Shown piece after piece: positions 31,330-38,892 of a DNA stretch of 64,000 bases. Both the position numbers and the translations under genes were made by a program. Under the pieces are notes generated by a model. That model was not told the origin of the DNA. It searched no databases and saw only the letters and a list, made by a program, of their open reading frames with translations. The DNA is from a virus. Location: the IMG/VR virus record IMGVR_UViG_3300042691_016049, positions 1-64,000 of that record; one strand, written 5' to 3'. Each line of letters begins with the position of its first letter. The stretch's first letter is position 1.

Positions 31330-31499
31330 AGCGGTAGCGGCATTTCATCAAATGCTTCGCCGTTAAGTTTTAAAAATCCGATCATGGCAAGATCTGGGTC
31401 GCAAGCGCCGTCAACCTTCCAGTCTCCTCGCCTGATTGCGGCATCCATTACTTCATATAGCCTTGTGGCACAATTGCGCCATTTTGTTTCTTCGTTCAT
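31326..31499 (-). CDS. 57-residue hypothetical protein
   Basis: ATG at 31499, overlapping both neighbours by four bases. Contains two Cys (RNCATRL and GACDPD) and an acidic C-terminal half. Function unknown. Confidence 0.65.
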   Translation of the reverse strand: MNEETKWRNCATRLYEVMDAAIRRGDWKVDGACDPDLAMIGFLKLNGEAFDEMPLPL

Positions 31500-31807
31500 T
31501 TGATGATTCCTTCTTGGCGGGCAATGGCCTCAATCTGGCTCACATACTCGCGGGTACAATTGAATACTTCGGCAACGGCGGTGAAGTTGGTTTCGGGGTT
31601 GTTCATAATGAAACCCAGAATCTTGAACGCCCTTCCCCCGTTGGACAGACGCCTCTTGGTGGTCTTCTTGCGCCTCGCCCGAATGCCAGTCCGCTTCAAC
31701 GCCGAAGCCATGGCATGGTAGCTTGATCCGTGTTTTACGGCCAGTTCACCAATGGTGATTTCGGGGTTTTCCTGAATTTCAGTAGGTAGAGTAGATGTGT
31801 TGATCAT
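31496..31807 (-). CDS. Helix-turn-helix DNA-binding protein
   Basis: Two helix-turn-helix-like units: ITIGELAVKHGSSYHAMASA near residues 18-37 and FTAVAEVFNCTREYVSQIEA near 75-94, joined by a very basic linker (RARRKKTTKRR). ATG at 31807 is used; ATG at 31825 is also possible. It is near the head of the leftward early block, so it may regulate that block or the divergent RNA region. Target and sign of control are unknown. Confidence 0.65.
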   Translation of the reverse strand: MINTSTLPTEIQENPEITIGELAVKHGSSYHAMASALKRTGIRARRKKTTKRRLSNGGRAFKILGFIMNNPETNFTAVAEVFNCTREYVSQIEAIARQEGIIK

Positions 31808-31859
31808 ATAATTATGTATTGACATTACACAGTAGCTGGGCTTTAATCGCCGTCAAATA

Positions 31860-32144
31860 TTAATATTTAGGGGGCGTTGGAACTTTCCGTTTCCGCGCCT
31901 TTCGCGGTTTACGGGCTTTCCTCTGCTCCCTGTGGAACAATTTGTGGCACACCTTACAGAGGCAGATCAGATCGTCTAGGTGATTAAGTTCGTCTCCTTG
32001 GTGTTCGTAGGTTCGGTGGTGGGCCTGAAGTTCTAGGGGGCTATTGCATACCCCACATCTCCACCCGAATCGCTTCTTCACAAGTCGGCTTACTTCCCGC
32101 CAGTAGGGGGTCAGCAAGTAAACTTTGTAGGATTCTTTATCCAC
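31860..32144 (-). CDS. HNH endonuclease, 94 residues
   Basis: Zinc pairs CGVC and CKVC frame the HNH motif LQAHHRTYEHQGDE with LDDLICLCKVCH, followed by a very basic tail. Small free-standing HNH proteins are usually homing nucleases or packaging partners. The start is GTG at 32144, predicted to be the first transcribed base of the promoter at 32151-32178. Confidence 0.85.
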   Translation of the reverse strand: MDKESYKVYLLTPYWREVSRLVKKRFGWRCGVCNSPLELQAHHRTYEHQGDELNHLDDLICLCKVCHKLFHREQRKARKPRKARKRKVPTPPKY

Positions 32145-32150
32145 AGAAAG

Positions 32151-32178
32151 ATATTACTCTCTTGTTGACTCTGTGCAA
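32151..32178 (-). promoter_or_regulatory. Promoter for the leftward early block
   Basis: Minus strand: TTGCAC at 32178-32173, 16 bp spacer, TAATAT at 32156-32151, then six bases and GTG at 32144. The start codon coincides with the expected transcription start, as at 24312. A plus-strand TTGACT-16-TATTCT (32165-32192) overlaps it and could drive the opposite strand. Confidence 0.6.
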
Positions 32179-32273
32179 CTCCAGTGTATTCTATGCACTT
32201 CCTTGCATCTGGGTGCGGTTCCTTGCGCTGTCATGACGTTGACTTTGTTTCGGGGCCGCACCCTCTTTCTTTC

Positions 32274-32302
32274 TTGACTCTTGTTTGAACATTTCGTAGG
32301 GT
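32274..32302 (+). promoter_or_regulatory. Candidate promoter for the structured RNA
   Basis: TTGACT at 32274-32279, 17 bp spacer, TAGGGT at 32297-32302. The -10 is poor, so TTGACT-16-TATTCT at 32165-32192 is an alternative. Either would transcribe the folded region that follows. Confidence 0.35.
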
Positions 32303-32970
32303 CGCGCTGTCAACGTCGAGTGACAGCGTAAAGTGGGCGCGACATACGCCACTAAAACCTGTGACCCTAGGTATGCAAGGATCAAACCGCCGAACGCTCA
32401 GGTCAGCCATCCGTCCCATAGCTTGAACACATTGCGGCGTGGGAATCCAGAGAAACTCTGGTAAGCGCGAGGGATAATACCCTCGGAGGTCGATTGCGGT
32501 TGTTTGAAGGTCTAATAGCGGCTTCGGAGCCTAGACCGTGATCTGTGGAATAAAGCGGAGGACTCACTCATAGGAATGAGAATCCAATCTTTTGACTACT
32601 GCCTTTGCCCCTGCGGGGGCGAGGTGTAGTCAATCGGTCGGATCTAGCTCAAGGAATTATTAATCCAATGACGGCGGCGATTCGGGGTTAAACGAAACGG
32701 AGCCGCAATGATAGGCGGGCGCACGGCTTTAGCCCGCCGAATACCCCCAAAGAAAAAAGAAGAAAAAACATTGAACGCCCCGAAGGGGCTGTGGTCTATG
32801 TATCTATGGATACTTCGGAGAGGATCATTGAGGGCAACACTGCGAATGCGGGGTTGAGCGACCTGAGTCCTCTCCCAATTTTTGGAGGTGGGGAGACCCG
32901 CATGCAAATGCGAAAGCTTCAAAGGCTGGGGGGCTAATGAGGTTGCGCCACCCCGCCTCCAATCTTTTTT
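32301..32970 (+). ncRNA. Large structured RNA candidate, about 670 nt
   Basis: No gene on either strand, but many strong helices in series. Examples: GTCGCG 32301-32306 with 32338-32343; CGCTGTCA 32305-32312 with 32321-32328; CCAGAG 32447-32452 with 32456-32461; CGAGGG 32468-32473 with 32480-32485; GGTCTA 32509-32514 with 32532-32537; CTCAT 32567-32571 with 32576-32580; TTGACTAC 32592-32599 with 32626-32633; GGCGGGC 32714-32720 with 32732-32738; GCCCC 32777-32781 with 32785-32789; GTATC 32800-32804 with 32809-32813; GGAGAGGA 32817-32824 with 32868-32875. The last helix, GGAGGTGGGG 32884-32893 with 32951-32960, is followed by CTTTTTT like a terminator. A GCAA tetraloop on CGCAT/ATGCG (32899-32912) favours the plus strand. 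Size and complexity recall giant phage RNAs such as GOLLD and ROOL; membership in either is not shown. Confidence 0.7.
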
Positions 32971-33249
32971 ATGAAAAAACTACTACTACTGGCATTAGTC
33001 ACTAGCGTTCAGGCCCAAGATGGTTCGTTTAATGGAACCATCTATGATTTGGATTCGGGGAGGATACAGGTCATAAGTGGGTCTGTGGATATTAAGCCAA
33101 AAGAAGACACATACTTGGAAACGCTTCGCCGCATCAATGCGGAGTTGGCCGAATCAAACGCCCGTATTAGTGCGGAGATTGCCGCAAGTAACCAACTTTC
33201 TGAGTTGCAAGAGCAGACCCGCCTTCTTCGCAAAATTGCCGACCAATGA
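32971..33249 (+). CDS. Small secreted protein with coiled coil
   Basis: A 92-residue protein with a Sec-type signal peptide (KKLLLLALVTSVQA, likely cut after Ala16) and a helical C-terminal half (ELAESNARISAEIAASNQ). ATG follows the T-run of the structured RNA by one base, so it has no ribosome site of its own. Its stop shares four bases with the next gene. An envelope role is inferred. Confidence 0.65.
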   Translation: MKKLLLLALVTSVQAQDGSFNGTIYDLDSGRIQVISGSVDIKPKEDTYLETLRRINAELAESNARISAEIAASNQLSELQEQTRLLRKIADQ

Positions 33250-34883
33250 GCAACTATCTGAACGTCAATATCCCCACCTTCTTTGCTTTCGTAGACGAGG
33301 GGTTTTTCTACGATCTGGAGCCAGAGGTGTCTCGCTCAAGACAATTGGTAGAAGTCTTTGCTTTTACTTCTATTCCCCAACGTTGCGGGATGTTCAGCGT
33401 GATGACCGAATACGGAAGCCAGCATGCCAGAGTCCCGATCCATTACCTCCATACCGATGAAACTGGAGGCACATTTTACCCGCTGGACTGGATACAACTC
33501 TGGGACTCCATGAGCTACTATTGCTCAGTCAATATCTTGGATTACTGCAAAAACAGGGCGGCAAACATCATGCTTAAAAACAAAAGCTTTGAGGAAGCCA
33601 AGTATATGTTCACGCTAGATTGGTGTTTGGGGCCGCAATATACATCTGGATACGGCGAGATGGCGGCTGGTCACAAGTGCTTTGGCGAGGACACAATGAT
33701 TCTTTGCAAAGATGGGCTTTACCCAATTAAAGAAGTTGAGGTTGGGGATTATGTTTGGACACACAAAGGTAGATGGAAGCGTGTGGCCGCTATTCATAAA
33801 AGAGTTGGCGATTCGGTTTCCGTGAAAGCTGCTGGAATTGCCAACTTTATAACAACAAAAGAACATAAAATTTTAACAACACTAGGATGGGAGCAAGTTC
33901 AAAATGCAGGATGCGTGACTCTTGCATCGCCGCAATTACCTCTTAGTCGCCCCATTGATTGTCCTCTAGAAATCAATGGAGATTTCATGCGGTTTCTTGG
34001 GAGGTGGGTTGGCGATGGTTGTATTAATTACTCGCAAAAATCGGGAAGACCAAAGGGAGAGTTGGTCAACAGAATCATTGTTTCTTGTAATGCTCAAGAG
34101 GAAGAATCTCTTGAAAAAGACATTGATTTGTTTTTCAAAACAAAAACGCGCCAACAGGTTTCTGGAAACTGCTATAATTATTACATGGAAAACAAACAAT
34201 TGGCTGAATGGATTTCAGACAATTTTGGTAGATACTCTTGGGCAAAAAGAATTCCAAACTGGATTTATTCTTTAGACAAAAGCCTGATTGAGGATTTCAT
34301 CTATGGATATTTTCTTTCTGACGGTTCTATAACAAAAGACACCAATGAAAGATCAATAACCAGTGTTTCTAAAAAACTTGCTATTGGAGTAGCGATGCTT
34401 CTTCGGGTTTGTGGATATTATCCCAAAATCTATTATCGCGACAGAGATAACGATTTATGCAAAATTCACAAAACCACCTACAAGTGTAAGCCGAGATATT
34501 CCGTAAGGTGGATGATTGACAAAAAACAAAATACCTTCACAAAATATGCTGATGGTAGAATTACTTCTAAGATAAAATCTTTAGAAGATTTTGGCACCGC
34601 CCTTCTTTATGATCTTTCAGTTGAGGACGATCACTCGTACATTGCAGATGGCGTGATAGCGCACAACTGTGGTCATGTATTTGCGGGTAATGGGCAATAC
34701 TTCATCCAGCCCAACAATCGCGTGTTATGGATGGATGGAGGATCGTTTATTGCCAAGAAGTTTCCGCAAAAGCCCGACTGGAAAGTATTCAGCCAAGAGT
34801 TTAGTTGTGAACACACTGGGAGCCGTTGGGTCAGTGAAAGCGAGGAGGAGCTATGGTTTTACGACTTCAAAGAGCAGGGATAG
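33246..34883 (+). CDS. Unknown phage protein interrupted by an intein
   Basis: The frame codes for 545 residues, of which residues 145-474 form an intein. Splicing would leave a 215-residue protein: 144 residues, then Cys475 and the last 71. The host protein is not recognised. It is rich in aromatic residues and Cys, and the junction lies in AAGHK/CGHVFAG, a Gly/His/Cys-rich spot likely to be functionally important, as inteins usually choose such sites. Its start shares four bases with the preceding gene. Confidence 0.8.
   Translation: MSNYLNVNIPTFFAFVDEGFFYDLEPEVSRSRQLVEVFAFTSIPQRCGMFSVMTEYGSQHARVPIHYLHTDETGGTFYPLDWIQLWDSMSYYCSVNILDYCKNRAANIMLKNKSFEEAKYMFTLDWCLGPQYTSGYGEMAAGHKCFGEDTMILCKDGLYPIKEVEVGDYVWTHKGRWKRVAAIHKRVGDSVSVKAAGIANFITTKEHKILTTLGWEQVQNAGCVTLASPQLPLSRPIDCPLEINGDFMRFLGRWVGDGCINYSQKSGRPKGELVNRIIVSCNAQEEESLEKDIDLFFKTKTRQQVSGNCYNYYMENKQLAEWISDNFGRYSWAKRIPNWIYSLDKSLIEDFIYGYFLSDGSITKDTNERSITSVSKKLAIGVAMLLRVCGYYPKIYYRDRDNDLCKIHKTTYKCKPRYSVRWMIDKKQNTFTKYADGRITSKIKSLEDFGTALLYDLSVEDDHSYIADGVIAHNCGHVFAGNGQYFIQPNNRVLWMDGGSFIAKKFPQKPDWKVFSQEFSCEHTGSRWVSESEEELWFYDFKEQG
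33678..34667 (+). mobile_element. Intein with LAGLIDADG homing endonuclease
   Basis: 330 residues from Cys145 to Asn474. Splicing blocks: N-terminal CFGEDTMILCKDG, block B TTKEH (T204-H207), and the C-terminal SVEDDHSYIADGVIAHN followed by extein Cys. Two LAGLIDADG motifs (LGRWVGDG 251-258 and YGYFLSDG 353-360) carry the acidic residues of an active homing endonuclease. The DNA is more AT-rich than the flanking exteins, consistent with recent gain. Confidence 0.92.
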
Positions 34884-35143
34884 GAATCGCGCTACTTATT
34901 GCAAGTGGTTGTGTTTCTTATCCACCTCGTCCCTATCCTTGGAATTTCCCACCAGAAAGAGAATGGAATGCCCCACTAGAAACAAGCTGGGTTAATGCCG
35001 TAGATGCTTTTCGCAACTGGACGGCCCCCAAGGGCAAAATCTGGAATCCAATTATTCGCCAGTACGAACCTGACTTTGGTTATGAAATTGAACTTATGAA
35101 GGTTCTTCCTCCCGATCTTGAGGAACATGAATTGTATCAATAA
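34853..35143 (+). CDS. Predicted lipoprotein, 96 residues
   Basis: Signal sequence (IGIALLIASGC) with Cys20 in a slightly unusual lipobox (A-S-G-C), then a proline- and tryptophan-rich domain. GAGGAG sits just before ATG 34853. It overlaps the previous gene by 31 nt. It could be an outer-membrane lipoprotein, for example for exclusion of other phages; a spanin is less likely because the lysis genes are elsewhere. Confidence 0.6.
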   Translation: MVLRLQRAGIGIALLIASGCVSYPPRPYPWNFPPEREWNAPLETSWVNAVDAFRNWTAPKGKIWNPIIRQYEPDFGYEIELMKVLPPDLEEHELYQ

Positions 35144-35456
35144 CCCAACCCTGTTTACGGGCCTCTCGTCCATTCTGATGGCACCAATCATGGCAATCCC
35201 TGCAAAGCGCGGCAAACAGACTGTAGTCGCAAAGGTAGCGCCCATTTCGTCCTGCCTTGTGATGAATGTCCTGACTCTTCGTCTTTTTGCATTTCTCGCA
35301 CATTGGATGCAATGCCAAGTAAGCTTTCTTAACCTTTGCATACTCATTGTATTCGCGCTGGCGCTTGGGGGATGCATACCGCAACCTTCCGCTGCGCTTG
35401 AGGCTTTGCGTTCTTTTTAGTGGAGTTTTTGAACGGAGTGGAGTTTTTCTTGTCAT
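35094..35456 (-). CDS. HNH endonuclease, 120 residues
   Basis: Basic N-terminus (SKTPLKRTQSLKRSGRLR), then CEKCKK, DIHHKAGRNG and LCRDCHDWCH, the zinc and catalytic parts of an HNH domain. It is the only minus-strand gene in this stretch and overlaps the lipoprotein gene tail to tail by 50 nt, as expected for a mobile nuclease gene inserted between others. ATG 35456 is preferred over TTG/ATT starts upstream. Confidence 0.8.
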   Translation of the reverse strand: MTRKTPLRSKTPLKRTQSLKRSGRLRYASPKRQREYNEYAKVKKAYLALHPMCEKCKKTKSQDIHHKAGRNGRYLCDYSLFAALCRDCHDWCHQNGREARKQGWVIDTIHVPQDREEEPS

Positions 35457-35463
35457 ACCTACT

Positions 35464-35652
35464 ATGATCACTTGGAATGATTACAACCAGATGAAGCCCG
35501 ACAGAGAGGGAATCTATCTCATTAAAAACGACGAGTCAAATCCACCGTTAAAGTGGGCCTGCCACTACCATCCCCACCATGGATGGAGTGGTGTTGGACA
35601 TATACTTGAGCGTGTGATTAAGTATTGGAGTCCATGGCCAGATTCAAAGTAG
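35464..35652 (+). CDS. Hypothetical protein, 62 residues
   Basis: ATG at 35464 (MITWNDYNQMKPDREG). It contains a His-rich motif (HYHPHHGW) and a beta-rich pattern seen in small proteins that decorate phage early regions. It starts seven bases from the divergent HNH gene. Function unknown. Confidence 0.65.
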   Translation: MITWNDYNQMKPDREGIYLIKNDESNPPLKWACHYHPHHGWSGVGHILERVIKYWSPWPDSK

Positions 35653-35861
35653 TATTAACTGTTATCAATGAAGACTCCGTTTCCCCATTCGTGGTTGGCC
35701 CACGCTTCCGCAGAGGAAGCCCCATGCCGATGGAAGCACTCTACGCTGAACGCGGCGGTTACTTCTTCGACCCAGAATCAGAAATCGAGATGGCCAGAGA
35801 TTGCTGCAAACTTTTTGAAAAGTACATCAACCAAGCAGAAACCAAGAAAAAGAAAAAATGA
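35634..35861 (+). CDS. Hypothetical protein, 75 residues
   Basis: ATG at 35634 (MARFKVVLT) overlaps the previous gene by 19 nt. Ends in a lysine run. No family recognised. Confidence 0.6.
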   Translation: MARFKVVLTVINEDSVSPFVVGPRFRRGSPMPMEALYAERGGYFFDPESEIEMARDCCKLFEKYINQAETKKKKK

Positions 35862-36049
35862 GCGATAAAACCAAAACATTCATTGTGTGCCATGGAGACA
35901 ATGTTGTCGAACTTCATGGGTTTGGACTGAGTCACGAAGCGGCAACTCTTCAGGCCGACCAGCTAACAAAGGCTGGAAAGCGCAACGTCCGCATTCGACT
36001 GGAAGATCCGATTCATCCAAGCTGGCCGATGAACTTCGACGCACAATGA
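35858..36049 (+). CDS. Hypothetical protein, 63 residues
   Basis: Overlaps both neighbours by four bases. Alpha/beta pattern with one Cys; resembles no family I know. Confidence 0.65.
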   Translation: MSDKTKTFIVCHGDNVVELHGFGLSHEAATLQADQLTKAGKRNVRIRLEDPIHPSWPMNFDAQ

Positions 36050-37002
36050 ACATAGTCTTTGCCTATCACAAGGGGGATGCCGAACTGGCGATGGAGTCTG
36101 CCAAGGCGATTACCGCCATGGGAGTCAATATGCGTCACAAGGCTTATGTCTGCACCAAGCAAGACACCAAAAATTGCAACTTTATCATCCAAGAATTAAA
36201 GAAGTCTTTTCAAGAAGTTGAGCAATTGTTTGTTCAGGATGGGTTTGATGGCTGGCCGCTTGGCCCAAACCAGATGTTTGCTGATGTTGCAGCAGTCATG
36301 TATTCGACAATCGTCCCGTTTTATTTCTGGGAGCCAGACTGCGTCCCAATGAAGGTTGGATGGGTGGATGACTTGGATGCGGAATACCACAAGCAATTGG
36401 GCATTCTGGGCCACAAATACGAAGGAGGAATGGCGTCCAACGGAAGGAATATCTACAAGATGATTGTTGGAAGCGCCGTATATCCGCCAAACTTTTTGGA
36501 TTTTTGTCCCTCGGCCCAATCGCTATCTACATATAACTTGGCTTACAAAAACTCAGGGAACATTCCAGAGCCTTGGGATGTGAGGTGCCGCTGGGACTTC
36601 ATGGCTATTGGGCGGGACACCCCACTCATTCGCACCTACTGGAAAAGCGTCAATTATCAATGGAAAGACGGAAAGATTGTATTCTTTGCCGCAGATCCAG
36701 AGGCTCAAGCGGTTCAGGGGGTTACTTGCCCAGACCGAATTATCTCCAGCCAAGCCGTGGTAATCCACGGGTGTAAGGACGGCTCGCTCCACCGCATGGC
36801 CATCAACCACTTTGTTACAAACGAAGAAACTACAGAGGCAAAAACAGAGGTAACAAAATCTCCCATCGAAATAAAAAGTATAGCAAAAGCTACTAAGAAA
36901 AAAAAGAGAAAAATCAGCGAAAAAGAGCGCCAGCGCAGGCGCGAGGCCATGATGGCAATTTTGGAAAGAAAGCGTGAACGAAAAGCCCAATCGGCTGTCT
37001 AA
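36046..37002 (+). CDS. Putative glycosyltransferase with basic tail
   Basis: A 318-residue protein. ATG at 36046 shares four bases with the previous stop. The core has an N-terminal beta-alpha pattern (NIVFAYHKGD) and FYFWEPDCVPMKVGWVDDLD, which looks like the metal-binding and acceptor region of GT-A enzymes. The last 60 residues are extremely basic (KKKKRKISEKERQRRREAM), unusual for such enzymes, and may bind nucleic acid. It sits just before the helicase, so DNA could be a substrate; that is speculative. Confidence 0.5.
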   Translation: MNIVFAYHKGDAELAMESAKAITAMGVNMRHKAYVCTKQDTKNCNFIIQELKKSFQEVEQLFVQDGFDGWPLGPNQMFADVAAVMYSTIVPFYFWEPDCVPMKVGWVDDLDAEYHKQLGILGHKYEGGMASNGRNIYKMIVGSAVYPPNFLDFCPSAQSLSTYNLAYKNSGNIPEPWDVRCRWDFMAIGRDTPLIRTYWKSVNYQWKDGKIVFFAADPEAQAVQGVTCPDRIISSQAVVIHGCKDGSLHRMAINHFVTNEETTEAKTEVTKSPIEIKSIAKATKKKKRKISEKERQRRREAMMAILERKRERKAQSAV

Positions 37003-37010
37003 CGCTTCCT

Positions 37011-38315
37011 ATGCACGAAGTCATTCACGAACCCTCGGCTGAAACTGCAATCCTTTCCTGCCTCTGCCATGCGCCGACAGAGGATCAACGCGAGATCCTT
37101 CTATCAATTAAGGAAGATCATTTCTACCTACAGGAGAATAAGATCATCTTTCGGGCGATCATGCGGGCTATCGCCAAGGGGATGCAAGCCGACATCATAA
37201 ATGTTAAGTCGGAAATCGAAGCGGCCAACGAATACGATATCATTGGTGGTGAACAGAAGATTGCAGAAGTGGCAACTTCGTGTGTAGCCCACAACAACTG
37301 GAAGCGTTACTATCCGAAGCTGGAAGAAGCCCGATACAGAAGGTCGTTGGAATACTTGGCCAATGACATGGTTCACAAGGCCAGAGACCGCGAACTAAAG
37401 GTCGAGGAACTCAAGAACTGGTCGGAAACCACGGTAATGCGAGCCGATTATGAGATTGATGACGGAAACAAGCTCTCCATTGTCAACGCCCTAGACCGCG
37501 CTGCCCAGAATATTGAATCAACGATTGCTGGGAAGCCCTGTGTCGGCATCCGTACTGGATTGACTCCAGTAGATGATTTGCTGATTTTTGGAATGCGTGG
37601 AGGAGACATGGTTGTGGTTGCTGCCCGTCCAGCAGTCGGAAAGACATCCAGCGCCATGCAGATTGCAGAGCATGTGGCTCTTAATGAACAAAAACGAGTG
37701 TTGGTATTCTCTTTGGAGATGACCAGCGTTGCCCTGATGGAGCGTCTTATCCGCTCCCGTGCGCGTGTGCGAGCCGCAGACATTCTCGCGAGGACGGTAA
37801 CCCCGCAACAAAAGAAAGCCTTGGCACAGGCCACAACAGAGATCCAGCAGTCCAAGATTCTGTGTGACGATAGCTCCGCCAAATCAATTGGCTACCTAAA
37901 GGCCGTTGCTCGTCGCGCCCATCAGCGGGAACCGCTCGATCTCATCATTATCGATTATCTTCAGCTTGTCAGGGGAGATAGTCGGCGTGGAAAAGAAAAT
38001 CGCGTGTGCGAGGTGGAAGAGATTAGTGGCGGCATCAAGGATCTTGCAAAGACACTTAAGGTTCCAGTTCTTGTTTTGGCCCAACTTAATCGTGACCCCG
38101 ACAAGCGCGGAGGACGCCCAAGCTTGGCCGATCTTAAGGGATCAAGTGCAATTGAGATGGATGCGGACATTGTAATCATGCTCCACAGCGAAGAGGCTGC
38201 TGATCATGGCCAAAATCCCACCATGGAATTCATTGTGGCAAAGCATCGTGAAGGCCCGACAGGTGTGGCCAACATGATATTCAACAAGGCGATTACCCGA
38301 TTTGAGGCGGCTTAG
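37011..38315 (+). CDS. dnaB: DnaB-type replicative helicase
   Basis: A 434-residue hexameric helicase that opens the replication fork and works with the primase at 15311. An N-terminal DnaB-N-like domain (residues 1-110) is followed by the RecA-like motor: Walker A ARPAVGKTS (205-213), Walker B IIIDYLQL (312-319), VLAQLNRD and a C-terminal arginine-containing block (IVAKHREGPTG). No helicase loader is visible nearby. The 3' end overlaps a minus-strand gene by 23 bp. Confidence 0.95.
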   Translation: MHEVIHEPSAETAILSCLCHAPTEDQREILLSIKEDHFYLQENKIIFRAIMRAIAKGMQADIINVKSEIEAANEYDIIGGEQKIAEVATSCVAHNNWKRYYPKLEEARYRRSLEYLANDMVHKARDRELKVEELKNWSETTVMRADYEIDDGNKLSIVNALDRAAQNIESTIAGKPCVGIRTGLTPVDDLLIFGMRGGDMVVVAARPAVGKTSSAMQIAEHVALNEQKRVLVFSLEMTSVALMERLIRSRARVRAADILARTVTPQQKKALAQATTEIQQSKILCDDSSAKSIGYLKAVARRAHQREPLDLIIIDYLQLVRGDSRRGKENRVCEVEEISGGIKDLAKTLKVPVLVLAQLNRDPDKRGGRPSLADLKGSSAIEMDADIVIMLHSEEAADHGQNPTMEFIVAKHREGPTGVANMIFNKAITRFEAA

Positions 38316-38892
38316 ACTTCCAGCAAAAGTCTGGAAATTCTAGATTTTCCCCGCCCTGAACATCAACGGGTAGGTGGACGCTTACAGCATTGTAGCAACC
38401 GCAAATTCCACAAGCCTTGAGTTGCAAATCGTATGAGGTCTTTCTGGCTCCTGCGATATGCGGAAGCATTCCAGCAATGCCCTTGCATCCCCAGCATCCA
38501 GTTGTGGCAATTTGATGTGGACATGCTGCACAAATTTGGGCCCGTCTTTCCGCCTCTTCTTGCGGCACAAGCTCAAACTTTCCGTTAACCGCGAATTGAT
38601 ACATGGCCCTAACCCACCGAACAATCTCGGAAAAACCAAGTTTTTGTTTCTCCTGAGAGCAGGGAACGCAGTTTGTATTTCCAGCCATTCTTTCACAAAG
38701 ATTGTGTTCTATTTGTGACACAAAATCTGTGGGTGGTGTAATTTCCTTGGAAACCAAAAGCTTTTCACAGTTTCCAACCATATCCCAAAAGTCGCCTCCA
38801 TAAACTGGTTCGTTTACGATTGGACACTTAACCCACCAACCCTGTGGTGGTACGCTGGTTTTACTGGAATAGCAGAATCTCGGACTATTCAT
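38293..38892 (-). CDS. Cys-rich zinc-binding hypothetical protein
   Basis: A 199-residue protein with many Cys pairs: CVPC, CAAC, CWGC and CGICGC, enough for two or three zinc sites. Similar phage proteins are of unknown function. It overlaps the small terminase candidate by eight bases, so both are on one leftward transcript between helicase and large terminase. Confidence 0.65.
   Translation of the reverse strand: MNSPRFCYSSKTSVPPQGWWVKCPIVNEPVYGGDFWDMVGNCEKLLVSKEITPPTDFVSQIEHNLCERMAGNTNCVPCSQEKQKLGFSEIVRWVRAMYQFAVNGKFELVPQEEAERRAQICAACPHQIATTGCWGCKGIAGMLPHIAGARKTSYDLQLKACGICGCYNAVSVHLPVDVQGGENLEFPDFCWKSKPPQIG

Noticed and set aside
32644-32922. 92-residue minus-strand frame inside the structured RNA
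   Set aside because: Consists of reading through G/C helices; no start signal, no protein-like pattern.
32301-32970. Group I intron as explanation of the structured region
   Set aside because: No split gene flanks it and I could not place the conserved P3-P8 core; a stand-alone RNA fits better.
35118-35420. 100-residue plus-strand frame with hydrophobic segments
   Set aside because: Antisense to the HNH gene with intact zinc motifs; no ribosome binding site.
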